Positions 1-9,043 are shown, counted from the stretch's first letter. The stretch: DNA of 64,000 bases from Saccharospirillum sp043196875 (GCF_043196875.1 NZ_JBEBMX010000008.1:104695-168694); one strand, 5' to 3'. The notes: generated by a model not told the origin, from the letters alone. Made by a program: numbers and translations.

Positions 1-49
1 ATCGACATAGAAACCTTTCGCAATAAAAACTCAAGAAAGGATTTTCGAT

Positions 50-619
50 ATGCCATCAATTAAAGAACAAAAACTGATTTACCATCTTACTAGTTTGAAC
101 AACGTAAGCTCCATATTAGAGGGTGGTTTACTCCCTCGATCGGCCCTTGAGACCTTTCACGATGTTGCCAATGTAGAAATTCTGCAGGGCCGAGAAATAC
201 ATCACTTACAGGATTACGTACCTTTTCACTGGTTTGCCAAAAATCCTTTCGATGGGCGGGTACAAAGGGATCGACCCGATGAAGAGTTCGTTTTAATCTC
301 CGTCAGAAGATCAATCGCAAAAGCGAGAAACTGGAAAGTCATTCCCAGGCACCCACTATCCGGCCATTCACCAGAAGTCTATGATTACGACGAAGGTTTT
401 GCTTTGATCGATTGGGATACCATGCAGTGCCGCGATTACAGTGATGCTAACTGCAAAAGCGTTTGTATGGCTGAGTGTATTTCGCCCGAGGTCGTCTCCG
501 TAAGAGACTTTTTCAAATTTTTTGTACCTACAGAAAATATTAGAGCAACCATTGCCGCTGCGGTATCGGATCAAGACCTGGTCATCGATGTTGTTACAAA
601 CAGGGGAATGTTCTGTTGA
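50..619 (+). CDS. DarT-like (DUF4433) ADP-ribosyltransferase paralog
   Basis: A 189-residue protein resembling the DarT family of DNA ADP-ribosyltransferases. Visible family features are the N-terminal YHLTSLNNVSSIL segment (NAD-binding His region of DarT), a GREIHHLQDYVPFHWF block matching the DYVPFYF signature, and a late AEC motif in CMAECISPE at the place of the catalytic Glu. It is shorter and clearly diverged from the DarT encoded immediately downstream. The start has a good AAGAAAGGA ribosome site at 36-44. Its TGA overlaps the TTG start of the next gene, so the two are probably translationally coupled. The gene looks more AT-rich than its neighbours, as expected for a mobile defence locus. 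Inference: a second toxin or toxin-like subunit of the same DarTG unit; activity and target base are unknown. Confidence 0.7.
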   Translation: MPSIKEQKLIYHLTSLNNVSSILEGGLLPRSALETFHDVANVEILQGREIHHLQDYVPFHWFAKNPFDGRVQRDRPDEEFVLISVRRSIAKARNWKVIPRHPLSGHSPEVYDYDEGFALIDWDTMQCRDYSDANCKSVCMAECISPEVVSVRDFFKFFVPTENIRATIAAAVSDQDLVIDVVTNRGMFC

Positions 620-1263
620 CGGTCTATAGGAACTTAAACCCAAATAAAGCCCTAATTTGGCGGATCACCCACCGCCAGAACCTGCCGTGGATTCTTGCTA
701 ACGGCCTGCATGCTGGGAACACCACTACACGCTCATCCAGCTGGGTGACCATTGGCAATGAAGAGCTGATTAACCGCCGCGCTCATCGGGGCGTCCCCAT
801 CGCACCGGGTGGCGTCCTGAACGACTATGTCCCGTTCTACTTCACCCCTTTTTCGCCCATGCTGTATAACATACACACCGGGCAAGGTGGCGTTCGTCAG
901 GTGATGAATGATGACATTGTCATTTTGGTATCCAGCCTGCATAAGATCTCGGCACTGGGCCTGCCCTTTGTCTTTACAGACCGGCATGCTTACCCAGTCA
1001 CCGCCCACTATTACAATAGGGTAGACTGCCTTAGCGAGATTGACTGGCCATTGCTGCAACAGCGCGATTTCCGGCGTGACCCGGATGACCCGGAGAAAGT
1101 CGAGCGCTATCAGGCTGAGGCGTTGATACACCGGCAGTTGCCCATAGATGCCCTAATCGGCGTAGTCTGTTACACCAAAGGAATTGAACAGGCTGTAAGG
1201 CAGCAAGCCCGTCAAACAGGTGTTACGCTGGATATCCGTAGCATTCCGCAATGGTATTTCTGA
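616..1263 (+). CDS. darT: DarT ssDNA ADP-ribosyltransferase toxin
   Basis: Canonical DarT (DUF4433), 215 residues. Known members transfer ADP-ribose from NAD+ to bases in single-stranded DNA, blocking replication. Seen here: WRITHRQNLPWIL (NAD-binding His), the GGVLNDYVPFYFTPFSPMLY block, DRHAY, the RDFRRDPDDPEKVERYQAEALI stretch whose Glu in QAEAL fits the catalytic Glu, and a C-terminal strand region. The only suitable start is TTG at 616, overlapping the stop of the upstream DarT-like gene (TTGA). The antitoxin gene begins 10 bp downstream. The toxin-then-antitoxin order is the usual darTG arrangement. Confidence 0.9.
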   Translation: MTVYRNLNPNKALIWRITHRQNLPWILANGLHAGNTTTRSSSWVTIGNEELINRRAHRGVPIAPGGVLNDYVPFYFTPFSPMLYNIHTGQGGVRQVMNDDIVILVSSLHKISALGLPFVFTDRHAYPVTAHYYNRVDCLSEIDWPLLQQRDFRRDPDDPEKVERYQAEALIHRQLPIDALIGVVCYTKGIEQAVRQQARQTGVTLDIRSIPQWYF

Positions 1264-1273
1264 GGAACCAACC

Positions 1274-2353
1274 ATGATCACCTATACAAAAGGCAATCTG
1301 CTGGAAGCAGAGGTAGAAGCCCTGGTAAATACGGTCAATACCGTTGGTGTTATGGGCAAGGGCATCGCGCTGATGTTCAAAGACCGCTTTCCTGCCAATA
1401 CGGATGCCTATAGCAAAGCCTGTAAAGCCGGAGAGGTAGTCACTGGCAAGATGTTTGCTACCAGTACTGGTGAACTAATGGGGCCACGCTGGATCATCAA
1501 CTTCCCGACCAAGCAGCATTGGCGTACTAAATCCAAGATGTCTTGGATTATCGACGGGCTAAACGACCTGCGCCAAGTTATTCAAGCAAACAACATTCGG
1601 TCCATCGCCTTGCCACCTTTAGGCGCCGGTAACGGTGGGCTTAACTGGAGCGAAGTAAAACCGCACATCGAGCAAGCCTTATCCGATCTTGATGGTGTTG
1701 AAATCATCGTTTATGAGCCTACCGAAAAATACCAAAACGTGGCTAAGCCAAAAGGCGTCGAAAAACTTACACCCGCCCGTGCCCTTATAGCAGAGCTGGT
1801 TCGTCGCTACTGGGTGTTGGGTATGGAATGCAGCTTGGTGGAAATTCAAAAACTGGCTTGGTTTTTAGAACGAGCTATTGAATCAGAAGGGTTGGAGAAT
1901 CCGCTGCGGTTAGACTTTCAAGCCAATCGCTACGGCCCCTATGCGGACCGCTTGCGTCATCTCATCGACAAACTCGATGGCAGCTATTTGAAATGCAATA
2001 AACGCATCAGCGACTGCGATGCTTTCGATACTATCTGGTTCAACGATTCCAAACGCGACACCTTGGCATTGTACCTTAAAACAGAAGCAAAGAATTACTT
2101 ACCAGCACTGGATAAAGCCACTCACTTGATTGATGGATTCGAATCACCTTTTGGCATGGAACTGCTGGCGACTGTAGATTGGTTATTGGTTCGCACAGAT
2201 ACCAAAGCTGAACCCGATTCGGTCATGATGGGTATTAGCCAATGGCCCAGCGACTCAAGCGCGGCCCAACGCAAGCTGAAGATATTTGACAAACGCAGTG
2301 TTGGGTTGGCGTTGGATCGACTCAACTCAGAGCCAATGGCACTGGCTCAGTAA
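1274..2353 (+). CDS. darG: DarG macrodomain antitoxin (DNA ADP-ribosylglycohydrolase)
   Basis: A 359-residue antitoxin of DarT. Residues 1-155 form a macrodomain: MITYTKGNLLEAEVEALVN at the start, NTVGVMGKGIALMFK and the PLGAGNGGL loop that bind ADP-ribose. In known DarG this domain removes ADP-ribose from DNA. Residues about 165-359 are the DarG C-terminal domain (ALIAELVRRYWVLGMECSL, YGPYADRLRHLIDKLDGSYL), which in characterised systems binds DarT directly and blocks it. The ATG at 1274 is chosen over an in-frame start at 1220 because GAGGA lies at 1262-1266 and the macrodomain begins right there. It forms an operon with the two upstream DarT-type genes. Confidence 0.92.
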   Translation: MITYTKGNLLEAEVEALVNTVNTVGVMGKGIALMFKDRFPANTDAYSKACKAGEVVTGKMFATSTGELMGPRWIINFPTKQHWRTKSKMSWIIDGLNDLRQVIQANNIRSIALPPLGAGNGGLNWSEVKPHIEQALSDLDGVEIIVYEPTEKYQNVAKPKGVEKLTPARALIAELVRRYWVLGMECSLVEIQKLAWFLERAIESEGLENPLRLDFQANRYGPYADRLRHLIDKLDGSYLKCNKRISDCDAFDTIWFNDSKRDTLALYLKTEAKNYLPALDKATHLIDGFESPFGMELLATVDWLLVRTDTKAEPDSVMMGISQWPSDSSAAQRKLKIFDKRSVGLALDRLNSEPMALAQ

Positions 2354-2574
2354 AAACGGTAAGGAGCTAACGTTCTTACATCAATTACAGTCGTTGGGCT
2401 GAGAAGACATTGATCATAGAAAAAAATATTTCCCCAGCCTGATCGCTCAGCTGTCGCGCAAATTTTCGCCCATGGCTGCTACCCAACGTTCACTCAAGCG
2501 TTCTCTGTTCTCAACCCTGCTATGAGCCATATAACCTAGACAACTTGTCTCATCCTGAAATAAAAAGCTCAAAT
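2354..2574. other. Gene-free stretch after darG
   Basis: 221 bp between convergent genes. I see no convincing ORF, RNA gene or T-tailed hairpin terminator here. Confidence 0.5.
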
Positions 2575-3150
2575 TCAACCGGCGTTCATTCTGGCTCGAT
2601 GCGAGGCCGCCTTCATACGATTCCCACAGGTCGCCATACTGCACCAGCGGCGGCGATGCGACTTGGTTTGATCGTGAAACAGCAACACGCAATCCGGCGC
2701 TTCGCATTCTTTCACCAGCTGTAAATTCTCTTCCGTCAGTAACTGAACCGCGGCTTGCGCCACCGGCTGTAACAGGCTTTCGGCATGGTCATCACGCCGA
2801 TGTTGCTGGCGTACGAATGCCTTTTGCTGTGCCTGCCAGACCAACGACTCCAGTGGATTACCTCGTTCCAATATCTGATTCACCACCGATGCCTCGGCCG
2901 CTTCACCACGGCGGGCTGCATCGAGCAGATCACGCAGGTTGTCGCGCAATTCGCGGGCCAGCCGAACCAGGCCCGGGGCAGGCGCTTGCGCAAAATCGGC
3001 TTCCAGCACGCCGGCTTGTTGCAGCCAATCGACAACGCTGTCGTCATCGATCAGGCATTCCTGCTGCTCATCGCCGACGCCAAAGCGGGTATTGATGAAG
3101 TCGAGCGCCAGGTTACTGGCGATAAAATAAGGGGTCGTGTCAGTACTCAT
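2575..3150 (-). CDS. ABATE / CGNR zinc-finger protein
   Basis: A 191-residue protein with an N-terminal ABATE-type region (PYFIASNLALDFINTRFG at the start) and a C-terminal CGNR zinc finger (CEAPDCVLLFHD, then RRRWCSMATCGNRMKAASHR), which has the four Cys typical of the family. CGNR proteins are treated as likely DNA-binding stress regulators; no precise target is known. The ATG at 3150 (MSTDTTPYF) is chosen because the domain starts there; an in-frame ATG at 3207 would add a lysine/valine-rich extension of no recognised kind. It is divergent from the dehalogenase-like hydrolase gene, 90 bp apart, and may regulate it. Confidence 0.8.
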   Translation of the reverse strand: MSTDTTPYFIASNLALDFINTRFGVGDEQQECLIDDDSVVDWLQQAGVLEADFAQAPAPGLVRLARELRDNLRDLLDAARRGEAAEASVVNQILERGNPLESLVWQAQQKAFVRQQHRRDDHAESLLQPVAQAAVQLLTEENLQLVKECEAPDCVLLFHDQTKSHRRRWCSMATCGNRMKAASHRARMNAG

Positions 3151-3240
3151 AAAAGTAACCTTTAATTTCACTTTTGACAGGTTACTCCAAACCTTGATAA
3201 CCTTCAAAACTCATTTTTAATGGTTACCAAGGACCCAGAT

Positions 3241-4122
3241 ATGACCACCGTCCGTTATCAGTTTGAAACCGTCGGCGAGGTAGAGCTGTTTTATCGTGAA
3301 GCCGGTAACCCCTCAGCGCCCACCGTTCTGCTGCTGCACGGCTTTGCGGCTTCTTCTTATATGTGGCGCGATGTCATAGCGGCACTGGCCGACAAGTACC
3401 ATCTGATTGCGCTGGATTTGCCCGCCTTCGGCTTTACCAAATCACCCAAGCGTGGTGACTACGAATACAGCTTCGCCAACCTCACCAAAACGGTTGAACA
3501 ATTTATTGCGCAGAAAAAACTCGATCGCTTCGCCATCGCCGTGCACGACTATGGTGCGCCCGTGGGCTGGCGTTTGGCGGTGAATCACCCGGAGAAAATC
3601 ACCGCCATCATTTCGCAGAACGGTAATGCCTATGAAGAAGGTTTATCCGATGGTTGGAAGCCGATTCAGAAATACTGGAACGACCCGAGCGCGGAAAATC
3701 GTGCGGCCCTAAACGACTTTCCGACGCCCGAATCCATCAAATGGCAGTATGTTGAAGGCGTACCGGACACCCGCCTGGTATCGCCCGATGCCTACACTCT
3801 GGAAGGCGCGCAGATTTCGCAGCCGGGTATGGCCGACATTCAGCTCGACCTGCTGCTCACCTATGCCACCAACGTAGAGAAGTATCCGGAATTTCAGACT
3901 TATTTCCGTAACTACCAGCCACCACTGCTGGCCGTTTGGGGCAAGCACGATCCGTTCTTCCTGCCGCCTGGTGCCGAAGCCTGGAAGCGTGATATTCCGC
4001 AGGCAGACATCCGTTTTTACGACACTGGCCATTTTGCGCTGGAGACCCACGGCGATGAGATTATTCCGGTGATTCGGGAATTTCTGGATAAAGAGTTTCT
4101 GGATAAGCAGACGGATCAATAA
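3241..4122 (+). CDS. Alpha/beta hydrolase, haloalkane dehalogenase/epoxide hydrolase type
   Basis: A 293-residue alpha/beta hydrolase. The oxyanion region is LLLHGFAASSYMWRD. The nucleophile motif is VHDYGAPVGWRLA, with Asp rather than Ser, which is the signature of the haloalkane dehalogenase/epoxide hydrolase branch. The acid is in GKHDPFF and the catalytic His in DTGHFALETHGDEI. The substrate cannot be told from sequence. The ATG at 3241 has an AAGGA site (3228-3232) at good spacing; an in-frame ATG at 3220 lacks one. Divergent from the CGNR protein gene. A stem-loop with a short T-run follows at 4170-4194. Confidence 0.85.
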   Translation: MTTVRYQFETVGEVELFYREAGNPSAPTVLLLHGFAASSYMWRDVIAALADKYHLIALDLPAFGFTKSPKRGDYEYSFANLTKTVEQFIAQKKLDRFAIAVHDYGAPVGWRLAVNHPEKITAIISQNGNAYEEGLSDGWKPIQKYWNDPSAENRAALNDFPTPESIKWQYVEGVPDTRLVSPDAYTLEGAQISQPGMADIQLDLLLTYATNVEKYPEFQTYFRNYQPPLLAVWGKHDPFFLPPGAEAWKRDIPQADIRFYDTGHFALETHGDEIIPVIREFLDKEFLDKQTDQ

Positions 4123-4169
4123 GACCGCCGGCGGCGAGGCGCTGCTAACACAGAGGAACGCCCACTAAG

Positions 4170-4194
4170 AAAGCCCTGCTATCTGCGGGGCTTT
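4170..4194 (+). terminator. Imperfect rho-independent terminator
   Basis: The arms AAAGCCC and GGGCTTT close a short hairpin with a mismatched inner pair, ending in a three-T run. It lies 48 bp after the hydrolase gene and within the leader of the following LysR gene. Confidence 0.5.
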
Positions 4195-4300
4195 GCCCGG
4201 CGGTGTTGACGGATTGACCCTTGGCTACTTCACCGTTCCGGAATCCGCTACGATAGCGCACCTTATTAACTGTCTGCGTGCCGCAACAGGGAACACCCAA

Positions 4301-5194
4301 TTGGATATCGAAGACCTGCAAACCTTTGTCGAAGTGGCCGACGCCGGGGGTATTTCAGCGGCCGCGCGACGGCTGGATGTGTCGAAGTCGATCGTCAGTC
4401 GCCGGCTGTTCAAACTCGAGGCAGAACTCGGTGTGCAGCTGTTGGTGCGGACCACTAGAGGCGCAGCCCTGAGCGAAGCCGGGGTCACCTTTCGCGAACA
4501 TGCGGCGCGCATTGGTGCCGAGCTGGAAATAGCGAAAGACACCCTTTCGCCCAGCGGTGAGCTGCGCGGCCGGTTGAGAATCGCCATGCCGTTATCGTTC
4601 GGCCCGACGCATTTTGCGCCGGTGTTGGCTGAGCTGGCACATCAACATCCGCAACTTCAGGTGCAGGCCTCCTACAGCGACCGCTTTGCGGATCTGATCG
4701 CCGAAGGTTTCGACTGCGCCATTCGCGTCGGCCACCTGCCGGATTCCGACCTGGTGGCCCGGCGCATTGGGCCTATTACCGGCAAACTGGTCGCGAGCCC
4801 CAGCTATATTGAAGCGCATGGCGTCCCCCAAACCCTGGCCGAGCTTGCCCAGCACCAAGCCTTGTTGCAGGGCACCGAAAGCTGGCACTTACTGGATGGC
4901 GACAAGCTGATCACGGTGCAACCGCAAGGGCGCTTCAAGGCCGACAATGGCGTCGCCCTTACCGCTGCGGCGGCCGCTGGACTGGGCATCGCCAGCCTGC
5001 CCGACTGCCTGACTCACGACCATTTGGCGACGGGCGCTCTGGTTCCGGTTTTGACGCAGTACTCGGTGCGGTCCGGTGGTGCCTATGTGGTACGCCCGCC
5101 TGGCCAGCATTCGCCACGCAAGGTGCGGGTGCTCACCGAACTGCTGATCGAACACTTCAACAACAACCCGGAACTCTGGGGACGCACGCTCTGA
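4301..5194 (+). CDS. LysR-family transcriptional regulator
   Basis: A 297-residue LysR-type regulator. The N-terminal winged helix (residues 1-60) reads LDIEDLQTFVEVADAGGISAAARRLDVSKSIVSRRL, followed by the effector-binding periplasmic-protein-like domain (GELRGRLRIAMPLSFG onward, about residue 88). TTG at 4301 is preferred because it gives the standard LysR length; an upstream start at 4193 would add 36 residues not typical of the family and overlap the terminator hairpin. The pirin gene and a small GNAT gene follow on the same strand, and such LysR-pirin pairs are common, so it may control them. Confidence 0.85.
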   Translation: MDIEDLQTFVEVADAGGISAAARRLDVSKSIVSRRLFKLEAELGVQLLVRTTRGAALSEAGVTFREHAARIGAELEIAKDTLSPSGELRGRLRIAMPLSFGPTHFAPVLAELAHQHPQLQVQASYSDRFADLIAEGFDCAIRVGHLPDSDLVARRIGPITGKLVASPSYIEAHGVPQTLAELAQHQALLQGTESWHLLDGDKLITVQPQGRFKADNGVALTAAAAAGLGIASLPDCLTHDHLATGALVPVLTQYSVRSGGAYVVRPPGQHSPRKVRVLTELLIEHFNNNPELWGRTL

Positions 5195-5341
5195 GCGTTC
5201 CCGTTTCAGCGACACCGATAAGCGCATTGCGGGACTAGCGGCTGCACCCGCCAGGTTCCATGATGATGGCTTAGCGTCCGGGCGCACGCTCAAGCGTACG
5301 CCAATGGACACGGCTATCACCCTGACGCAAAGGATGCCGCT

Positions 5342-6277
5342 ATGAGCTGGAACCCTGCTTTAACGCCTGGCTGCCCCGACAAGGTTGGCGCTGACGCCAT
5401 CGAAACCCTGATCATTCCACGCGCCCGGGATCTGGGTGATTTCGAAGTGCGGCGCGCCTTGCCCGCGCCGAAACGACAAATGGTCGGGCCTTTTATTTTT
5501 TTCGATCAGGCCGGACCGGCTGAGTTCTTAACCGGCCAGGGCGTCGACGTGCGGCCGCACCCGCACATTGGATTAGGTACTGTGACCTATCTGTTCCAGG
5601 GCGATTTTCACCATCGCGACAGCACTGGCGCCGATCAAATTATTCATCCGGGCGAACTGAACTGGATGGTCGCCGGCCGTGGCGTCACTCATTCCGAACG
5701 CACCAGCGAAGCCGCCCGCAGCGGCCCGAACAGCCTGTTCGGCATTCAGACCTGGCTGGCCCTGCCGGAAGAATTTGAAGATGCAGCACCCAGCTTCGAG
5801 CATTACGGCAAAGCCTTGCTGCCCTTGATTGAAGACAGCGGCGTTACCGTGCGGCTGATTCTGGGCGACGCTTACGGCGAATCGGCGCCGGCGAAGATGC
5901 TCTCGGAAACCTTTTACGCCGACGCCATTCTCAGCCCCGGCAGTCGCCTGCCGATGCCCGATAACCACGAAGACCGCGGCCTCTATATTGTTGAAGGCTC
6001 CGTCTCCGTGGCCGGCCAGGATTACAGCGAAGGCCAGATGATGGTGTTCCGACCTGGCGATGCCATCAGCGTTGCTGCAGGCCCGGCTGGCGCGCGCATC
6101 ATGATCCTCGGCGGCGCGACCCTGCCCGGCCCGCGTTATATCTGGTGGAATTTTGTGGCGTCATCGCAAGAACGCATCGAGCAGGCCAAGGCCGACTGGC
6201 AAGCCGCGAACTGGGGTCAGGGCCGTTTTGATCTGCCGGTCGATGATCGCGACGAATTCATTCCACTGCCGGAATAA
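5342..6277 (+). CDS. Pirin family cupin protein
   Basis: A 311-residue bicupin of the pirin family. The N-terminal cupin carries the metal ligands in RPHPHIGLGTVTYLF and FHHRDS, with the conserved Glu in GVTHSERTSE. The second cupin follows (MPDNHEDRGLYIVEGSV). Some bacterial pirins have quercetin 2,3-dioxygenase activity while others bind regulators or pyruvate dehydrogenase; the sequence does not decide. The spacing to the next gene (29 bp, with a GAGGGA ribosome site) suggests a two-gene operon. Confidence 0.88.
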   Translation: MSWNPALTPGCPDKVGADAIETLIIPRARDLGDFEVRRALPAPKRQMVGPFIFFDQAGPAEFLTGQGVDVRPHPHIGLGTVTYLFQGDFHHRDSTGADQIIHPGELNWMVAGRGVTHSERTSEAARSGPNSLFGIQTWLALPEEFEDAAPSFEHYGKALLPLIEDSGVTVRLILGDAYGESAPAKMLSETFYADAILSPGSRLPMPDNHEDRGLYIVEGSVSVAGQDYSEGQMMVFRPGDAISVAAGPAGARIMILGGATLPGPRYIWWNFVASSQERIEQAKADWQAANWGQGRFDLPVDDRDEFIPLPE

Positions 6278-6306
6278 CAACCAACACAACTGATGAGGGA
6301 ACAAAA

Positions 6307-6606
6307 ATGGCTACAGGCAATGAACCCATTCAACGCCAGGTGGGCGAAACCAAAGGGCGCTATTTTGTCGTGGTCGAAGGCGTTGAAGCCGAACTGACCT
6401 ACAGCCGCGTCAGCGACACCATGATCATCATCGATCACACCGAAGTGCCCGACGCTTTGCGCGGCCAGAAAGTTGGCGTACGGCTGGTACAAAGAGCGGT
6501 CGAGGATGCGCGGGCTGAAGGGGTGTCGATTATTCCGCTGTGTCCCTTTGCCAAAGCGCAGATTGGGCGGCATCGGGAATGGCAGGATGTGTTGGCTGGA
6601 GACTAA
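6307..6606 (+). CDS. GNAT-like N-acetyltransferase (YidJ/NATD1 type)
   Basis: A 99-residue single-domain protein of the short GCN5-related N-acetyltransferase family (COG2388). The N-terminal strands GRYFVVVEGVEAELTYSR and IIDHTEVPDALRGQKVGVRLVQRAVEDAR include the acetyl-CoA loop RGQKVG, followed by IIPLCPFAKAQIGRH, a typical ending. The substrate is unknown for the family. Co-transcribed with the pirin gene by spacing. Confidence 0.82.
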   Translation: MATGNEPIQRQVGETKGRYFVVVEGVEAELTYSRVSDTMIIIDHTEVPDALRGQKVGVRLVQRAVEDARAEGVSIIPLCPFAKAQIGRHREWQDVLAGD

Positions 6607-6639
6607 GAATTACGACAGCGTTTACACCTGACCTGCCGC

Positions 6640-7551
6640 TCACACTGCAGCGGCAATTTTATCGATCAAACCTCTGAACCACTGCTGGGCGCTATGGGTA
6701 TCGCCGCGTCGATGCCAGATCAGATCAAAGGCAATCTGCGGCAGGGTGACCGGCGGGGGGAACAGCACCAGTTTGTGGCTGTCTGAAGCGCCGGTAACAA
6801 CCCGTTTCAACAGTGTGGCGGTCAGTTGGGTGCGGGCAATAACAGCTGGCACGGCAAACATATGCGGCAGCGTCATCGCCAGGTCCCGACGTTGCCCCTG
6901 CTGTACCAGAGCGTGATCAACATGGCCGTGCAATTCACCTTCTGGAGAAACCAGAACGTGGCGCAGCTGCAAATAGGACTCCAGGGTCAGAGCGTGTCGG
7001 GCGGCGGGATGATCCTGAGCAATCAGGGTAACGAAGTCGTCGGTCAATACAGTGCGATGCAGAATTCGGCCGTCAGCGTGAGTCGGTGGCACACCGACGG
7101 CGACGTCGATCTGGCCACTGTCGAGCATCGCCACGGCATCGTCGCGATCGTTAAAAGCATAGACATTCAAGGATACGCCGGGCGCTTGCTCGGCCAGCGC
7201 CTGCAACAAAGGCGGCAGCAGCACATGGGCCGGGTAATCGGATAAACCCAGCTTGAACACCACCGACGCCTGCTCAGGCTCGAACTCGGGCTTGTCCACC
7301 AGACTGGTTTCTAACTGACGCAGCGCTTGTGAGATCGGCAAGGCCAGATCCCGGGCTCGTGGTGTCGGCAACAAACCGTCGGCGCTGCGAGCAAAAAGCA
7401 CATCACCGAAGAGCTTGCGCAGCCGCGCTAAGGCAGCGCTCATGGCCGGTTGGCTGACCCCCACCCGGGCTGCCGCACGGGTGACATTGCGTTCATTCAT
7501 CAGGGCGTCAAAGGCCACTAGCAAGTTCAGGTCGATGCCATGAAAATCCAT
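6640..7551 (-). CDS. LysR-family transcriptional regulator (NodD-like branch)
   Basis: A 303-residue regulator starting MDFHGIDLNLLVAFDALMNERNVTRAAARVGVSQPAMSAAL, the classic NodD/PcpR-branch winged helix, then an effector domain (SVVFKLGLSDYPAHVLLPPLL). It is transcribed divergently from the SnoaL-like and quinone-reductase genes, the usual LysR layout, and probably controls them. The start codon is only 4 bp from an inverted repeat, and no Shine-Dalgarno motif is evident, so initiation may be weak or leaderless. Confidence 0.88.
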   Translation of the reverse strand: MDFHGIDLNLLVAFDALMNERNVTRAAARVGVSQPAMSAALARLRKLFGDVLFARSADGLLPTPRARDLALPISQALRQLETSLVDKPEFEPEQASVVFKLGLSDYPAHVLLPPLLQALAEQAPGVSLNVYAFNDRDDAVAMLDSGQIDVAVGVPPTHADGRILHRTVLTDDFVTLIAQDHPAARHALTLESYLQLRHVLVSPEGELHGHVDHALVQQGQRRDLAMTLPHMFAVPAVIARTQLTATLLKRVVTGASDSHKLVLFPPPVTLPQIAFDLIWHRRGDTHSAQQWFRGLIDKIAAAV

Positions 7552-7555
7552 ATAT

Positions 7556-7582
7556 CAAATAATCATCTATATCGTTTATTTG
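7556..7582. promoter_or_regulatory. Candidate LysR operator
   Basis: A perfect inverted repeat, CAAATAA (7556-7562) and TTATTTG (7576-7582), with a 13-bp AT-rich spacer. It lies in the divergent space between the LysR gene and the SnoaL gene. This matches the interrupted-palindrome form of LysR sites, but binding is inferred. Confidence 0.5.
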
Positions 7583-7646
7583 TTAGACGGATTCTATCTC
7601 GCGGCCGAATAATCGCAATCCCACTCAACGGAGCGCGAGATTATTC

Positions 7647-8093
7647 ATGACAGCGACAACCATTAATCGTGAACAACAGTTACGCAACGAACGCCAAGTC
7701 GTCGAAACGTTCTACCAGGCCTTCAGTGACAAGAACCCTGAACTGGTCGATCAAGTACTGGCCACGAACTGGGATAATATTCCGCTCGGTCCGGGGCAGG
7801 AACCCGGCCCGAATGGCATAAAACCGATCATCCAGAGCGTTGCCCAAGGCTTTCCCGATGTTCAGATCGTCATCAATGACATCATTCAGGAACCCGGCAA
7901 GGTCAGCGTTCGCGCAGACATAACCGGCACCCATCAAGGCGAATTTTTTGGCATTGCCGCCACCGGCAAAGCGGTCAGTTTCCGCATTCATGAGTTCCAC
8001 ACACTCAACGACGGAAAAATAACCACCACCTGGCACCTGGAAGACTGGTTCGGCCTGTTCAACCAGCTCGGCCAATTCCCTGCCCAAGCCTGA
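7647..8093 (+). CDS. SnoaL-like ester cyclase family protein
   Basis: A 148-residue single-domain SnoaL/NTF2-like protein. Diagnostic segments are VVETFYQAFSDKNPELVDQVLATNWDNIP, IQSVAQGFPDVQIVINDIIQEPGKVSVR and FRIHEFHTLNDGKITTTWHLEDWFGLFNQLGQ. The family includes polyketide cyclases and many proteins of unknown function. It lies 30 bp before a quinone-oxidoreductase gene and divergent from LysR, so the pair probably forms an inducible detoxification operon. Confidence 0.85.
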   Translation: MTATTINREQQLRNERQVVETFYQAFSDKNPELVDQVLATNWDNIPLGPGQEPGPNGIKPIIQSVAQGFPDVQIVINDIIQEPGKVSVRADITGTHQGEFFGIAATGKAVSFRIHEFHTLNDGKITTTWHLEDWFGLFNQLGQFPAQA

Positions 8094-8122
8094 TCCACAG
8101 CCAAATTACTCTGGAGTTTCTT

Positions 8123-9043
8123 ATGCAAGCTATCTTGATTAATGAATTTGGCGGCGCCGATATGATGACCTACGAGGCCGTTGCGTTGCCCGCCCCACAA
8201 GCCGAGGAAGTGCTGGTGCGTGTCGAAGCGGCCGGCGTCAATCCGCTGGATGTCAAAATCATCGCCGGCTATATGCAATCGGTTTTTCCGGTCACCTTGC
8301 CATACATTCCCGGTACCGATTTCAGCGGTGTAATCGAAGCCGTTGGTCACCAGGTGGATCACCTGAAACCTGGTGATCGCGTCGTCGGACGCACCAGCCC
8401 GAACAACGGCGGTGCCTTCGCCCGAAACCTCATCATTGCCGCGGCAGAACTCAGCGTTATTCCGGCACAGATGAGTTTTGAGCAGGCCGCGACCTTGCCA
8501 ACTTCCTTTGGCACGGCACAGCAGGCGCTGTTCGATGTCGGCCAGTTACAAGCCAAGCAACGGGTGTTGATTCATGCCGGAGCGGGTGGGGTTGGCAGCA
8601 TGGCAGTTCAGTTGGCTCATCACCAAGGTTGCCATGTCATAGCGACCGCCTCGGCGCACAACACTGAATTGGTAAAAAGCCTGGGCGCGGATGAGGTGAT
8701 TGATTACCGCACCCAGACGCTGGATGGCGTTCACGATATCGACCTGGTACTCGACACCATTGGCGGCGATACCCTGGCCGCATCCTGGTCGACGCTGCGT
8801 CCGGGTGGTCGCATTGTCTCGCTGGTGGATTTCAATATCGCAGCACAGGACGGCCACCCTGGTGAATTTGTGTTTTTCGCAACGGCGACGCCTTATCTGC
8901 CCGAGGCCATCCAGCAGTTCAGCGCTGGTCGACTGCAAACCGTTATTGATTCCAGCTTTAAATTGTCTGATGCACGTATGGCGTTGGAGAAGATTGCTGC
9001 TGGTCACGCTCGGGGGAAGATTCTGATTCGGCCGCATAATTGA
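8123..9043 (+). CDS. Zinc-independent NADP-dependent alcohol dehydrogenase / quinone oxidoreductase
   Basis: A 306-residue medium-chain dehydrogenase/reductase of the quinone-oxidoreductase branch. The N-terminal GroES-like part is MQAILINEFGGADMMTYE with GVNPLDVKIIAGY. The nucleotide-binding AGAGGVGSMAVQLAHHQG gives the Rossmann glycine motif, and GADEVIDYRTQTL follows. No structural or catalytic zinc Cys cluster is visible, which fits the zeta-crystallin type. Likely substrates are quinones or enones using NADPH. The second gene of the LysR-adjacent operon. Confidence 0.87.
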   Translation: MQAILINEFGGADMMTYEAVALPAPQAEEVLVRVEAAGVNPLDVKIIAGYMQSVFPVTLPYIPGTDFSGVIEAVGHQVDHLKPGDRVVGRTSPNNGGAFARNLIIAAAELSVIPAQMSFEQAATLPTSFGTAQQALFDVGQLQAKQRVLIHAGAGGVGSMAVQLAHHQGCHVIATASAHNTELVKSLGADEVIDYRTQTLDGVHDIDLVLDTIGGDTLAASWSTLRPGGRIVSLVDFNIAAQDGHPGEFVFFATATPYLPEAIQQFSAGRLQTVIDSSFKLSDARMALEKIAAGHARGKILIRPHN

